Shown: positions 35,326 through 45,973, counted from the first letter of the stretch. The stretch is DNA of 64,000 nt from Streptomyces sp. (GCF_019510245.1 NZ_JAEKKT010000127.1:124001-188000); one strand, 5' to 3'. A program made the numbers and translations. Notes: generated from the letters alone by a model not told the origin.

Positions 35326-36008
35326 CCGCCCTCCTGTGGGGCGCCCTGCCCTACGTCGCCCTCGCCTTCCTGGTCGCCGGCCTCGTCTGGCGCTACCGCT
35401 ACGACAAGTACGGCTGGACCAGCCGCTCCTCCCAGGTCTACGAGTCGAGGCTGCTGGACATCGCCTCCCCCGTCTTCCACTACGGCATCCTGTTCGTCCT
35501 GGCCGGCCATGTCGTCGGCCTGTTCGTCCCGGCGTCCTGGACGCGGTCGCTGGGCGTCGGCGAACACACCTACCACCTGTTCTCCCTCTACGGCGGTGCG
35601 CTCGCCGGCGTCCTCGCGGTCGCCGGCCTGACCCTCCTCCTCTCCCGCCGCCGCACCCGGGCACCCGTCTTCCGCGCCACGACGGCGAACGACAAGGTCA
35701 TGTACCTCTTCCTGGTCGCCGCGATCGTGCTGGGCATGACGGCGAAGCTGAGCCACGCCTCCGGCGACGGCTACGACTACCGCGCCACGGTCGCCCCCTG
35801 GGCGCGCAGCCTCTTCATCCTCCGGCCGCAGACGGCGCCGATGGCGGACGTCCCGGTCCTCTACCAGGTCCACGCGGTCATCGGCATGGTCCTCATCGCC
35901 CTGGTCCCCTACACCCGCCTGGTCCACATGTTCAGCGCCCCGCTCCAGTACCTGTTCCGCCCTTACGTGGTGTACCGGTCGAGAGACCCCAGGCAGCTGC
36001 AGAACTAG
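35322..36008 (+). CDS. narI: Respiratory nitrate reductase gamma subunit (cytochrome b)
   Basis: The product is 228 aa from ATG 35322, overlapping the narJ stop (ATGA). Five membrane helices are apparent, for example ALPYVALAFLVAGLVW, VFHYGILFVLAGHVVGLFV, LYGGALAGVLAVAGLTLLL, VMYLFLVAAIVLGMTA and VHAVIGMVLIALVPYTRLVHM. His residues in the second (FHYG...AGH) and fifth (VHAV...LVHMFS) helices are the haem b ligands. It oxidises quinol and anchors NarGH. With this gene the operon is complete; no narK transporter is adjacent. Confidence 0.95.
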   Translation: MTALLWGALPYVALAFLVAGLVWRYRYDKYGWTSRSSQVYESRLLDIASPVFHYGILFVLAGHVVGLFVPASWTRSLGVGEHTYHLFSLYGGALAGVLAVAGLTLLLSRRRTRAPVFRATTANDKVMYLFLVAAIVLGMTAKLSHASGDGYDYRATVAPWARSLFILRPQTAPMADVPVLYQVHAVIGMVLIALVPYTRLVHMFSAPLQYLFRPYVVYRSRDPRQLQN

Positions 36009-36062
36009 GGTTTCTCTCCGCCGCGACGGCGTTCGGCCACGACGGCGGGGCCCGGCGGTGCC

Positions 36063-37916
<1,854 letters not shown>

Positions 37917-37953
37917 GTCCGTCCCCTTTCCGCCCGGGCGCTGCCCCGACTCC

Positions 37954-37983
37954 AGCACAAAACTTGAGCGAGCTGTTGTCAAT
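37954..37983 (-). promoter_or_regulatory. dnaK promoter with degenerate HAIR (HspR) element
   Basis: On the minus strand TTGACA and TGTGCT are 17 nt apart. ATTGACA-N7-GCTCAAG covers the -35 and spacer. The HspR site consensus is CTTGAGT-N7-ACTCAAG. The right arm matches 6 of 7 and the left 4 of 7, with exact N7 spacing, so weak HspR control is plausible. Confidence 0.6.
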
Positions 37984-38004
37984 GCCGGGTACCCCGTGAA
38001 CGAC

Positions 38005-38041
38005 GATGCCGCGCCCCCCTCGGACGGGGTGGCGCGGCATC
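38005..38041 (-). terminator. Terminator after osmC
   Basis: GATGCCGCGCC and GGCGCGGCATC form an 11-bp perfect outer stem with an inner CCCC/GGGG pairing. It lies 17 nt beyond the osmC stop and upstream of the dnaK promoter on the same strand. Confidence 0.82.
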
Positions 38042-38057
38042 GCGGCGGGTACGGCGC

Positions 38058-38483
38058 TCAGGCGAGCTTCGCGTCCAGGGTGATGGTGGTGCCGGCCAGG
38101 GCCTGGCTGACCGGGCAGTTCTTCTTCGCGTCCTCGGCGGCGGCGACGAAGCCGTCCGCGTCCAGGCCGGGGACGGTGCCCTCGACGGTCAGGTGGATGC
38201 CGGTGATGCCGGTGCCCGGCTGGAAGGTGACGTCGGCGTTGGTGACCAGCCTGGTGGGCGGCGTGCCGGCACCGGTCAGGGCGTGCGACAGCGCCATGGA
38301 GAAGCAGCTGGAGTGGGCGGCCGCGATCAGCTCCTCGGGGCTGGTCCTGCCGTTCGCCTCCTGCGAGCGCGAGGCCCACGTGACGGGCTGCTCGCCGATA
38401 CCGGAGGAGTCGAAGGTGATGACACCGTTGCCCTCGGTCAGGCTGCCTTCCCAGACGGTGTGTGCGGTGCGCGTGGTAGCCAC
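38058..38483 (-). CDS. osmC: OsmC-type thiol peroxidase
   Basis: The product is 141 aa from GTG 38483 (AAAGGA upstream), typical of the OsmC family. The two catalytic cysteines lie in AAAHSSCFSMALS near residue 58 and KNCPVSQAL near 122, with the supporting Glu in TSPEELIAAAH. It reduces organic hydroperoxides and peroxide in the cytoplasm under osmotic or oxidative stress. NCPVS and the single-domain length favour OsmC over Ohr. Confidence 0.92.
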   Translation of the reverse strand: MATTRTAHTVWEGSLTEGNGVITFDSSGIGEQPVTWASRSQEANGRTSPEELIAAAHSSCFSMALSHALTGAGTPPTRLVTNADVTFQPGTGITGIHLTVEGTVPGLDADGFVAAAEDAKKNCPVSQALAGTTITLDAKLA

Positions 38484-38550
38484 GGTTGTTCCTTTCGGCG
38501 ATGAAGGCGAATGAACCGGTTCGCTCGCCCCCATCCGATCACATCCGGGC

Positions 38551-40350
38551 TCAGCGCACCCGGAAGACCGGCCCACGGGGAGTGAACGGCAGGCGACGTC
38601 CGTCCGGGACCAGATAGGCGTGCTCGCGGCGGACCCGCAGGACGTCGCACCAGCCGTCGGTGATCACGAGGACCGGCGCGGTGGGCGGGAAGTCGTCCGC
38701 GCGCTGGAGCAGGTCGATGCCGGGCTGCAGGACCGTACCGCCGCGGCCGTGCACCCGGACCCGGCCGGCGATCTCGGTGGTCGGGAGGTAGCCGGCGTCG
38801 TGGGCCGCGGCGTCGCAGAAGACGACGCGTGCGGCCGGTACGTCACGGGCCTCGGCATAGGAGGCGATCGCGCCGAGCGCCTTGCCGAGCAGGGTGCGGT
38901 CCATGGATCCGGAGGTGTCGAGGACCACGCCGAAAGTGCAGCGGGCGACCTCCTCGGGCGGGAAGTACCGGCCGGCCCGCGGGATGTCCGGGGTGGACGA
39001 CTGCCGGCGCGAGGGGCGGGCGTACGACCGTACGGCCTCCGGGCGCGGCACGAACTCGTCGAACCAGCGGGCGAGCCGGGCGTCCCACGGCAGCGGCGGA
39101 TGGCTGAGCGCGCGGATCTCCTCGACCAGCCCGCCGGGCAGCAGGCCCCGGTCCTGCGTCTGGTGCAGGTCGAGCCCCTGGCACAGGCCCCGGCGGTAGA
39201 ACTCGTCGAGGTCCACGTACGCACCGGGCGGCCCGAGCGGCGCGCCCAGCACGTCACCGCGCCCCTTGCCGCGCAGCGTGGCCAGCCGCCGCATCCTCCT
39301 CAGGTCGACGGCGATCCGGTCGTACACCTCCTCGGCCGAGAGCCCCTGCAACCCGGCGTCGTGCAGCAGTCCTTCGGGCATGGTGCCGACGCGCATCTCG
39401 ACCAGCCAGCCGTTGATGACGTAGTCGCAGGCGATGTTGAAGAGGTAGGGGTCGCGGGTCCCGAGGCGGTCGCCGTGGCGCAGGGCGGCGTGCAGCATCT
39501 CGTGGGCGAGGACGAACCGCCACTCCTCGTCGTCCATCGTCCGCAGCGGGTTGACGTAGATCTCGCCGGCCTCGGGGTTGACCGCGGCGACGGCGATGTC
39601 GTGGGCGCGGGCCAGCTCGGCGTCGGCGACCAGCTTGATGCCGGCCGCGATGCCGCCGAGCAGCGGGTAGGAGGAGACGAACCAGCTCAGCGCCTGTTCC
39701 CAGGGGCGCAGCGGGGTCGGCGGCCCGGACATGGAGGCGCGGCGGCCGCCGGCCAGGTCCATCGCCCGGGACATGGTGCGGGTCAGCGCGTGCGCGAACC
39801 CCACCTGCCAGTCGGGGACCTGACCGGCCCACTTGCTCCAGGAGAGGAGGAGCTGGTCGGGCTCACCGCCGTTCGTCCCGCCGCGCTCGTACGCGGCCGG
39901 GACGGAGCCGGTCCGGCGCCAGCCGGCGGCGAGCCGCTCCTCGTCGCCCTCCGGGTAGGAGGCGGGCAGGTGGTCGGGGGCCGCACCGATCGGGAAGGTC
40001 TCCAGGAAGCGGTTGACGACGGTGCAGCGGGCGGCGAGGTCGTAGCGGTCCGGCTGGGTGCGCGGGCCGGTGGCGGCGGGGAGGTGGCCGAAGCCCAGAT
40101 GGATGGTGCAGTGCGCCAACGCCCAGGCCCACTCGGCGGGTTCGGCACGCCGGGTGGCGTGCGCGTGCAGGACCCCGTCGGAGTCCGCGCGCACCAGGCC
40201 CTCCCGGGGGGCGAGTTCGCACTTCTCGTGTCGGCAGATCGTGAACTCCACCGCCCGCAGGGCGGGATTGGCGCGCAGCAGCTCGACACCGGCCGCGAAG
40301 TTCTCGGCGGCCGGGTCCTGCTTCTTGCGCGCGGCCGCGGCTCGGCTCAC
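38551..40350 (-). CDS. VWA-containing putative metallopeptidase (DUF2201 type)
   Basis: The product is 599 aa, GTG start overlapping the moxR stop (GTGA). A zinc-protease-like motif, VLAHEMLHAALRHGDR, lies near 280 in the N-terminal putative metallopeptidase domain. The C-terminal VWA-like domain has a MIDAS pattern DTSGSMDRTLLG near 480 and ITDGWCD. Proteins of this type pair with MoxR AAA ATPases as chaperone-like modules that remodel or activate partner proteins. The client is unknown. A phosphatase-fusion gene lies upstream on the same strand but is separated by a repeat. Confidence 0.85.
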   Translation of the reverse strand: MSRAAAARKKQDPAAENFAAGVELLRANPALRAVEFTICRHEKCELAPREGLVRADSDGVLHAHATRRAEPAEWAWALAHCTIHLGFGHLPAATGPRTQPDRYDLAARCTVVNRFLETFPIGAAPDHLPASYPEGDEERLAAGWRRTGSVPAAYERGGTNGGEPDQLLLSWSKWAGQVPDWQVGFAHALTRTMSRAMDLAGGRRASMSGPPTPLRPWEQALSWFVSSYPLLGGIAAGIKLVADAELARAHDIAVAAVNPEAGEIYVNPLRTMDDEEWRFVLAHEMLHAALRHGDRLGTRDPYLFNIACDYVINGWLVEMRVGTMPEGLLHDAGLQGLSAEEVYDRIAVDLRRMRRLATLRGKGRGDVLGAPLGPPGAYVDLDEFYRRGLCQGLDLHQTQDRGLLPGGLVEEIRALSHPPLPWDARLARWFDEFVPRPEAVRSYARPSRRQSSTPDIPRAGRYFPPEEVARCTFGVVLDTSGSMDRTLLGKALGAIASYAEARDVPAARVVFCDAAAHDAGYLPTTEIAGRVRVHGRGGTVLQPGIDLLQRADDFPPTAPVLVITDGWCDVLRVRREHAYLVPDGRRLPFTPRGPVFRVR

Positions 40351-41408
40351 CGCCGGGCCTCCACCAGCCGGGGCATGTCACGGGCCGCCTCGATCAGGAA
40401 CCAGGCGGGCAGCACCGGGTTGCCGTCCGCGTCGGAGGCGATGACGGTCTGGGCGACCTCGACGGAGATCTCGGCCAGCTGCACGAGCAGCGACTTGGCC
40501 CGGTAGGCGGTCTGCCGGCCGTTCGCCGACATGTGCTCCCTGTCGGCGGGCAGTTCCTTGACCAGCCGTCCCCGGAACGACTCGGCGAGGTAGTACAGCA
40601 GGTCGCGGTCCTCGATCCGGGGCGGCCACCCCGCGTCCCCCTTCAGGATCGCCTCGATCCCGAACCGGCTGCGCACGATCTTGACGTATCCGCAGAAGGC
40701 GGTGGCGTGCGCCGGGGTCAGCATGCCGTGCGCCAGGACCTTCAGCGTCTCCTCGTCCAGCCCGGGTCCGAAGGAGTGCAGGGCGTCGGAGAGCATGTGC
40801 CAGGAGCGCGGGGTGGAGAACGGCTCCTCGGTCTTCGGCGGCTTGGACCACAGGTGGTCGGGGCGGTCGGTGAGGTGGTCGAGGATCCACGGATGGATGC
40901 CGCCCGCCGCGGCCCAGGCGAGCCAGTCGTGCGCGGAGGCCTCCAGGTGGACGTGGGCCAGCCGGTTGACGAGCGCGGAGGCGATGGGCCGGGCGAGGGC
41001 GTTGTCGGTGGCCCGGTTGCCGGCGCCGATGACGATCGAGCCCTTGGGCAGCTCGTAGTTCCCGATCCGCCGGTCGAGGATCAGCGAGTAGAACGCCTTC
41101 TGCACATCAGGGGTGGCCGCGTTCAGTTCGTCGAGGAACAGGCAGTAGGGCTCGTCCCGCGCGATCGCCTCCGGCGGGCAGAAGACGGACCGCCCGTCCC
41201 GGATCTGCGGAACCCCGATCAGGTCCTCGGGCGCGAGCTGCGTACCCAGCAGGCTCACACACTCCAGCCCGAGCGATTCGGCGAACTCCCGCACCAGGGA
41301 GGACTTCCCGATGCCGGGGGCGCCCCAGATGAAGACGGGCCGGACGGTGGCGAGACCGAGGAGGAGTTCGGGGATACGGGAGGGCGTGACGGTCACGGCT
41401 GCCTGCAA
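40347..41408 (-). CDS. MoxR-family AAA+ ATPase
   Basis: The product is 353 aa starting at TTG 41408, supported by AAGGAG 7 nt upstream. Walker A is GAPGIGKSS near 30 and Walker B is CLFLDELN near 91; the sensor region VIGAGNRATDNALARPI follows. MoxR ATPases act with VWA proteins, and the next gene (4-nt overlap) is exactly that partner. The C-terminal lid contains SANGRQTAYRAKSLLVQLAE. It is a two-gene operon of unknown client. Confidence 0.9.
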   Translation of the reverse strand: MQAAVTVTPSRIPELLLGLATVRPVFIWGAPGIGKSSLVREFAESLGLECVSLLGTQLAPEDLIGVPQIRDGRSVFCPPEAIARDEPYCLFLDELNAATPDVQKAFYSLILDRRIGNYELPKGSIVIGAGNRATDNALARPIASALVNRLAHVHLEASAHDWLAWAAAGGIHPWILDHLTDRPDHLWSKPPKTEEPFSTPRSWHMLSDALHSFGPGLDEETLKVLAHGMLTPAHATAFCGYVKIVRSRFGIEAILKGDAGWPPRIEDRDLLYYLAESFRGRLVKELPADREHMSANGRQTAYRAKSLLVQLAEISVEVAQTVIASDADGNPVLPAWFLIEAARDMPRLVEARR

Positions 41409-41506
41409 GAGGCTGCTCCTTGGGGGTGTTCGAGAGGTGTGGGACTCGAACAGTGTGAGCCGGGGACATGACGAACGCAGCCGATTTATCTGGAGGCCGG
41501 CGAGAG

Positions 41507-41580
41507 CGCCCCGTCAGGGGCGCCGGGGGTACCCCCGGCCGAAGGCTGGGGGCGGAACTGCGCGACCAGCCCCCACCGGC
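41507..41580 (+). repeat. Dispersed 3'-end hairpin repeat, copy C
   Basis: GCGCCCC-GTCA-GGGGCGC hairpin, then GGGGGTACCCCCGGCCGAAGG and GGAACTGCGCGACCAGCC. It sits 17 nt beyond the stop of the minus-strand holin-like/phosphodiesterase gene and before moxR. Confidence 0.82.
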
Positions 41581-41596
41581 CCGCGCGGTGAACGAA

Positions 41597-43654
41597 CTAC
41601 GCGGCTCTCTCGCCTTCCTCCAGCGGCACTTGCGGCCCGTCCGCCTCCATGAGCCACCGCCGCAACACCCCGTGCACCGCCTCGGCCCCCACGAGCTCCT
41701 GCCCCTCCCCCACCGGTTCGGACACACAGACCGGCGACAGCAGGAACGGCCGCCCCTGCGCGCCCCCCAGCCCCCCGTGCGACCCGATCTGCTCCTCGAA
41801 CGCCAGCACCTCCCCGCTCTCCGGGTCGTACCACGAGTTGACCATGATGTCGGCGGTGTGCGGAAAGGAGTGCGTGCGCCGTACGGCATCCGCGGCCCCC
41901 GGCCCGAAGACGCCGAGCGGTCCGGCGGAGCCGTCCAGCCGGTTGAGGGGTATCTCCGCGCCGTAGGCGCCGAGCACCACCCCACCGTGCTCCGCGCTGC
42001 GCACCAGCAGGAACCCGACGCCGGGATGGTTGGCGAGCGTCGGCAGCAGCGCGGGATGGCGCGCGTCGATCTCCTCCTTGGTCATCCGGTGCGGTACGTC
42101 CGGGAAGGAGACCAGGCCCAGGTTGCCGGAGGCGAGCACGACCGGCTCCGAGCGGCGGGTGGGCCGGTGCTTCTCGCCGCTCTCCTCGACCGGCCTGCGC
42201 AGCGCCGCACGGACCGCGGCCCGCGCCTCCGTGCCGCTGTGGGTGCGCTCGGCCCTGCGCGGCACGTGCAGTCCGCAGCCGGCCCGGACCAGGTCGCCGA
42301 GGCTGAGGCCGTAGCGGGTGTGGAAGGTCTCGCCGGGGCTCTGGCCGTGGTCGGAGAGGACGACGATCCGGTACTCCCGGGGGGCGTGCTCAGCGGCCTT
42401 CTCGATCAGGGCGAGGGCGCGGTCCAGGCGTTGCAGGACCTTCTCGGTGTCCCGGCTGTGCGGGCCGGAGTGGTGGGCGACCTCGTCGTAGGCGACCAGG
42501 TCGGCGTAGACGGCGCTGCGGCCGACGAGCAGGTCTCCCATGACCGCGGCGACGACGACGTCCCGTTCCACGACGGTCGCGAAGGCGCGGACGAAGGGGT
42601 AGAGGCCGCCGCGCCCGACGCGCGGGCGCTGCCTGCGGAGGCGGGCCGCGGTGGACTGGCCGATCTCGCGGGCGACCTCGGCGAAGAAGGAGAGCGCGGT
42701 GCGGACGGCGTTGGCCGGGTCGGCGAAGTACGCGAAGTAACCGGCGCGGGAGCGGTTCTCCCGGCCGCGGCGGCGGGTGGCTATGGACAGGACGAGGGCC
42801 TGTTCGTCGGCGCCGCCGCTGAAGAGGTTGCCGCGGCTGGCGCCGTCCAGGGTGAGCAGTCCCCCGTCGGCGGTGCGCTCGATCGCCCGGCGCTGGAGTT
42901 CGGCGGCGCTGGTCGGCCGGTTGCAGACCATCACCTCCCGGTGCTCCTTCTCGTACCAGCGGAAGGCGGGGACGTCGAAGTTGGAGCCGTGCAGGATGCC
43001 GAGCTGGCTGGCGCCGGTCTGGCTGGACCAGTCGGTGCGCCAGGGGGTGAGCCGGTGGGTGGGCTCCCCGTGCACCCTTCCCAGCCAGCCGGCCACCGTC
43101 GGCATCAGGCCCTTGGCGACGGCGGCGGTGAGCACGTCGTGGCCGACTCCGTCGAGTTGGAGGAAGACGGTGCCGGGGGTGGCCGGGCAGGGCGGCTGGG
43201 ATCTGCGGCGGCGGATGGCGAGGCGGGAGAGCCGGTGGCCGTAGGCGTCGTCGTCGCGGACGGCGAGGGCACCGCCGGTGGCGGAGGCGACGGCGGACAT
43301 CACGGCGGCCACGATCACGGCGGTCTCCGGCGCGGCCTCGCTCTGCCCGGAGGGGTTGATGCGCAGGGCGACGAGGAGGAGCGAGCCGTTGAGGAAGAAG
43401 ACCAGCAGGCCGAGGACGAGGGCGGGCACGAGCAGCAGCAGCCGTACGAGGAGCGGCCAGACGACGGCGGAGAGCACACCGAAGGCGCCGGCGCCGAGGG
43501 CGGCGGTCATGGCGATCCGGGTGGCGCTGTCACCGTCGGGCGACTGGAGCTGGAAGTCCGGCAGGAGGCCGGCGAGGACCAGCATGGTGACGGTGGACAC
43601 CGCCCAGACCGTGACGCTCCGTCCGACCTGACTGACGACCCGCCGCCACCGCAC
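41597..43654 (-). CDS. Phage-holin-like membrane region fused to alkaline-phosphatase-superfamily phosphodiesterase
   Basis: The product is 685 aa, GTG start. Residues 1-130 hold about four hydrophobic helices (VGRSVTVWAVSTVTMLVLAG, LLVRLLLLVPALVLGLLVFF, TAVIVAAVMSAVASATGGAL), resembling the phage holin 4 superfamily. Residues about 160-640 form a type I phosphodiesterase/alkaline phosphatase fold: VFLQLDGVGHDVLTAAV near 165 (metal Asp), YDEVAHHSGPHSRDTEKVL, and VLSDHGQSPGETFHTRYG. It is probably a membrane-anchored enzyme acting on phosphodiesters outside or at the membrane. This fusion recurs in Streptomyces with unknown substrate. Confidence 0.82.
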   Translation of the reverse strand: MRWRRVVSQVGRSVTVWAVSTVTMLVLAGLLPDFQLQSPDGDSATRIAMTAALGAGAFGVLSAVVWPLLVRLLLLVPALVLGLLVFFLNGSLLLVALRINPSGQSEAAPETAVIVAAVMSAVASATGGALAVRDDDAYGHRLSRLAIRRRRSQPPCPATPGTVFLQLDGVGHDVLTAAVAKGLMPTVAGWLGRVHGEPTHRLTPWRTDWSSQTGASQLGILHGSNFDVPAFRWYEKEHREVMVCNRPTSAAELQRRAIERTADGGLLTLDGASRGNLFSGGADEQALVLSIATRRRGRENRSRAGYFAYFADPANAVRTALSFFAEVAREIGQSTAARLRRQRPRVGRGGLYPFVRAFATVVERDVVVAAVMGDLLVGRSAVYADLVAYDEVAHHSGPHSRDTEKVLQRLDRALALIEKAAEHAPREYRIVVLSDHGQSPGETFHTRYGLSLGDLVRAGCGLHVPRRAERTHSGTEARAAVRAALRRPVEESGEKHRPTRRSEPVVLASGNLGLVSFPDVPHRMTKEEIDARHPALLPTLANHPGVGFLLVRSAEHGGVVLGAYGAEIPLNRLDGSAGPLGVFGPGAADAVRRTHSFPHTADIMVNSWYDPESGEVLAFEEQIGSHGGLGGAQGRPFLLSPVCVSEPVGEGQELVGAEAVHGVLRRWLMEADGPQVPLEEGERAA

Positions 43655-43811
43655 GCCCCACCGACCTCACGTCCACGACCCCGCCGGCTGCGGGTCCACC
43701 GGCGTCAACACTTTCACATGGAGGGGCACCGGATGCGTGCGACGTCGATTGCCGAGGGCGGCACCGCCGGATCCCCGCCGTCGCCGCGGGGTGCGCCCGG
43801 CGGGGGGCGCG

Positions 43812-43898
43812 GGCTGTGTCGCCGTACGGCCGCCGCCGCCGCGTGAGCGCGGCCGCGGCTGTGTCGCCGTACGGCCGCCGCCGCGTGAGCGCGGCCGG
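43812..43898. repeat. Tandem duplication of a 42-45 bp unit
   Basis: Two head-to-tail copies of GGCTGTGTCGCCGTACGGCC...GTGAGCGCGGCCG differ by one CGC insertion. Each contains the palindrome GCCGTACGGC. It lies in the 354-bp gap 43655-44008, where I see no supported gene on either strand. Confidence 0.75.
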
Positions 43899-43926
43899 CC
43901 ACGACGGCGCCGCAGACGATCCACGG

Positions 43927-44010
43927 CACATCGCGGCACCACCAGCGGAGCCCTCCACATCGCGGCACCACCCGCGGAGCCCTCCTGCGGAGACCACCCG
44001 CGGGGCGCCT
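43927..44010. repeat. 29-bp tandem repeat, two full and one partial copy
   Basis: CACATCGCGGCACCACC(A/C)GCGGAGCCCTC occurs twice, followed by a degenerate third unit (CTGCGGAGACCACCCGCGGGG). It runs up to the stop codon of the small minus-strand gene at 44009. Confidence 0.72.
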
Positions 44011-44440
44011 AGCGTCCGTCGTAGCCCGCCGTCGGCATCGACAGCCTGCGGTGGACCCGGGCCTTCATCTGGGCGTCGTAGTACGGCTCGGCCCGGCCCA
44101 CCGTCTCCACCCGGACCCCGCGTCTCGCGCACTCCGCCATGAAGTCCTCGACCGACGACAGCGCGCTCTCCAGGACCCGTCTGCTCGGGGCGACGAAGAC
44201 GTCGAGGCCGGGCCGGACGCCGGTCCACAGGGCGCTGTGGTCGGGGCGCAGGCCGCGGACCAGGAGCTCGCGGGCGATGACGTAGCCGTGCTCGACGGCC
44301 CAGCGTGCGCACATCGCGTGCTGGCTGCGGGAGTCGACCAGGAAGGGGTCGATCTCCAGTTCCTCCAGCGGTGTCAGACTCGCGATCGCGGTCACCCGCA
44401 CCGGCACGAGCCCGCCGGAGGCACCCCGCACCTGTCCCAT
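44009..44440 (-). CDS. Conserved small protein with resolvase-like segment, function unknown
   Basis: The product is 143 aa, ATG with GGGGGA upstream. I do not recognise a full domain. The stretch VDSRSQHAMCARWAVEHGYVIARELLVRGLRPD resembles the Q-x-x-x-C-x-x-W-A-x-x-x-G-Y-x-V segment of serine resolvases. It lacks the catalytic Ser and the DNA-binding domain, so it is not a working recombinase. It may be a domesticated fragment. It is divergent from the MBL hydrolase gene. Confidence 0.55.
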   Translation of the reverse strand: MGQVRGASGGLVPVRVTAIASLTPLEELEIDPFLVDSRSQHAMCARWAVEHGYVIARELLVRGLRPDHSALWTGVRPGLDVFVAPSRRVLESALSSVEDFMAECARRGVRVETVGRAEPYYDAQMKARVHRRLSMPTAGYDGR

Positions 44441-44523
44441 GGCGTCCCCCTCACCTCCGGGTTTCGCCGCCGACCCTACTCCTGCACGTAGGCTTCGGGG
44501 AGTCGCGCGAAGGAGGCAAAGAG

Positions 44524-45297
44524 GTGCCGGTGGAGATCACCTGGTGGGGTCACGCCACCTGCACGATCGAGGATTCGGGCACACGCCTGCTCACCGATCC
44601 TCTGTTCGCGCGCCGGCTCGCCCACCTCCGGCGCCGCCGGGGCGCCCCGCCGCCGCCCGAGGCCCGCCGCGCGGACCTCGTGCTCGTCTCCCACCTGCAC
44701 GCGGACCATCTGCACGCCCCCTCGCTCGCCGGGCTCGCCCCGGGCACGCGCCTGCTTGTGCCCCGGGGCGCACCACGGGCGGTCCCCGCGCTCCGCCGCC
44801 TCCGTCGGCTGCGGATCACCGAGGTGGAGGTCGGCGACGAGATACCGGTCGGTCCCCTCGTCGTACGGGCCGTGCCCGCGCGGCACGACGGCCGCCGGCT
44901 GCCGGTCGGACCGCACCGCTCCCCCGCCCTCGGATACGTCGTCGAGGGCGCGGCGCGCACGTACTTCGCCGGGGACACCGGGCTGTTCGACGGGATGGCC
45001 GAGGCGGTCGGTCCGGTGGACGTGGCCCTGCTGCCGGTCGGCGGATGGGGGCCGTACCTCGGGGAGGGCCACCTGGACGCCGGGCGGGCGGCGCGGGCGC
45101 TGGCGCTGCTGGGACCGCGCAGCGCGGTGCCGGTGCACTACGGGACGTACTGGCCGATCGGCATGGACGGGGTACGCCCGCACGAGTTCCATGCGCCCGG
45201 CGACGAGTTCGTGCGCCTCGCGGCCGAGTACGCGCCGCAGGTGGCGGTGCACAGGCTCGGCCACGGGGAGAGCGTGCGGCTGGAGGTCGCGCGGTGA
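44524..45297 (+). CDS. UlaG-like MBL-fold metal-dependent hydrolase
   Basis: I start at GTG 44524 (GGAGG 8 nt upstream), giving 257 aa. The metallo-beta-lactamase motif is SHLHADHLHAPS near 52, with TWWGHATCTIEDSGTRLLTDP at the start and TYFAGDTGLFDGM carrying the bridging Asp. The final His lies in VPVHYGTYWPIG. This is the UlaG/YycJ-like branch rather than PqqB. Its stop overlaps the DedA start (GTGA), so the two are made together. A lipid- or phosphate-ester substrate is possible given the membrane partner. Confidence 0.85.
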   Translation: MPVEITWWGHATCTIEDSGTRLLTDPLFARRLAHLRRRRGAPPPPEARRADLVLVSHLHADHLHAPSLAGLAPGTRLLVPRGAPRAVPALRRLRRLRITEVEVGDEIPVGPLVVRAVPARHDGRRLPVGPHRSPALGYVVEGAARTYFAGDTGLFDGMAEAVGPVDVALLPVGGWGPYLGEGHLDAGRAARALALLGPRSAVPVHYGTYWPIGMDGVRPHEFHAPGDEFVRLAAEYAPQVAVHRLGHGESVRLEVAR

Positions 45298-45941
45298 GAC
45301 TGCTGGTGGTCGTGGCGGCCGCCGCCGGCTCCACCGCGGCGACCTCGTCGACGTCGACCGAGTCCGCGCAGCAGGCGATCGGGTATCCGACGCTGTTCCT
45401 GCTGGTGCTGATCGGGGCGTTGGTGCCGGTGATACCGACGGGGGCGCTGGTGAGCTCGGCGGCGGTGGTGGCGTTTCACCAGACGGCGCCGTTCGCGCTG
45501 GCGCTGGTGTTCGTGACGGCGTCGCTGGCGGCCTTCCTGGGGGATGCGGCGCTGTACTGGCTGGGACGGCGGGGGCTGCGGTCGAAGAACGGGTCGCGGT
45601 GGCTGGAGGCGATCCGGGCGCGGGCGCCGGAGGAGCGGCTGGCACAGGCGCAGGAGAAGCTGGCCGAGCACGGGGTCGCCGTGCTGGTGCTGTCCCGGCT
45701 GGTGCCGGCCGGCCGGATACCCGTCATGCTGGCGTGTCTGCTGGCGGAGTGGCCGCTGCGGCGGTTCGCGCGGGGGAACGTGGCGGCGTGCCTGGCGTGG
45801 GCGGTGACGTATCAGGTGATCGGGATCCTGGGTGGGTCGTTGTTCCCGGAGCCGTGGGAAGGGGTGGCGGCGGCGGTGGGGCTGACGGTGGCCATCGGTG
45901 TGGCGCCGAGTGTGTGGCGGCGGGTCCGGTCTGCCGGGTGA
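45294..45941 (+). CDS. DedA-family membrane protein
   Basis: The product is 215 aa from GTG 45294. The VTT/SNARE-associated domain shows FLLVLIGALVPVIPTGALVSSAAVVAF, ASLAAFLGDAALYWLGRRG, and the conserved VLVLSRLVPAGRIPVMLACLL with the reentrant Arg/Pro pattern. C-terminal helices follow (NVAACLAWAVTYQVIGILGG). DedA proteins are linked to lipid scrambling or undecaprenyl-phosphate recycling. It is translationally coupled to the MBL hydrolase. Confidence 0.88.
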   Translation: MRLLVVVAAAAGSTAATSSTSTESAQQAIGYPTLFLLVLIGALVPVIPTGALVSSAAVVAFHQTAPFALALVFVTASLAAFLGDAALYWLGRRGLRSKNGSRWLEAIRARAPEERLAQAQEKLAEHGVAVLVLSRLVPAGRIPVMLACLLAEWPLRRFARGNVAACLAWAVTYQVIGILGGSLFPEPWEGVAAAVGLTVAIGVAPSVWRRVRSAG

Positions 45942-45973
45942 CGGTGCGTCGCGGGGCGCGGGTGCGTCGTGGT

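Noticed and set aside
43812-44010. Possible CRISPR-like array
   Set aside because: The units are contiguous tandem copies with no unique spacers, and no cas genes are near.
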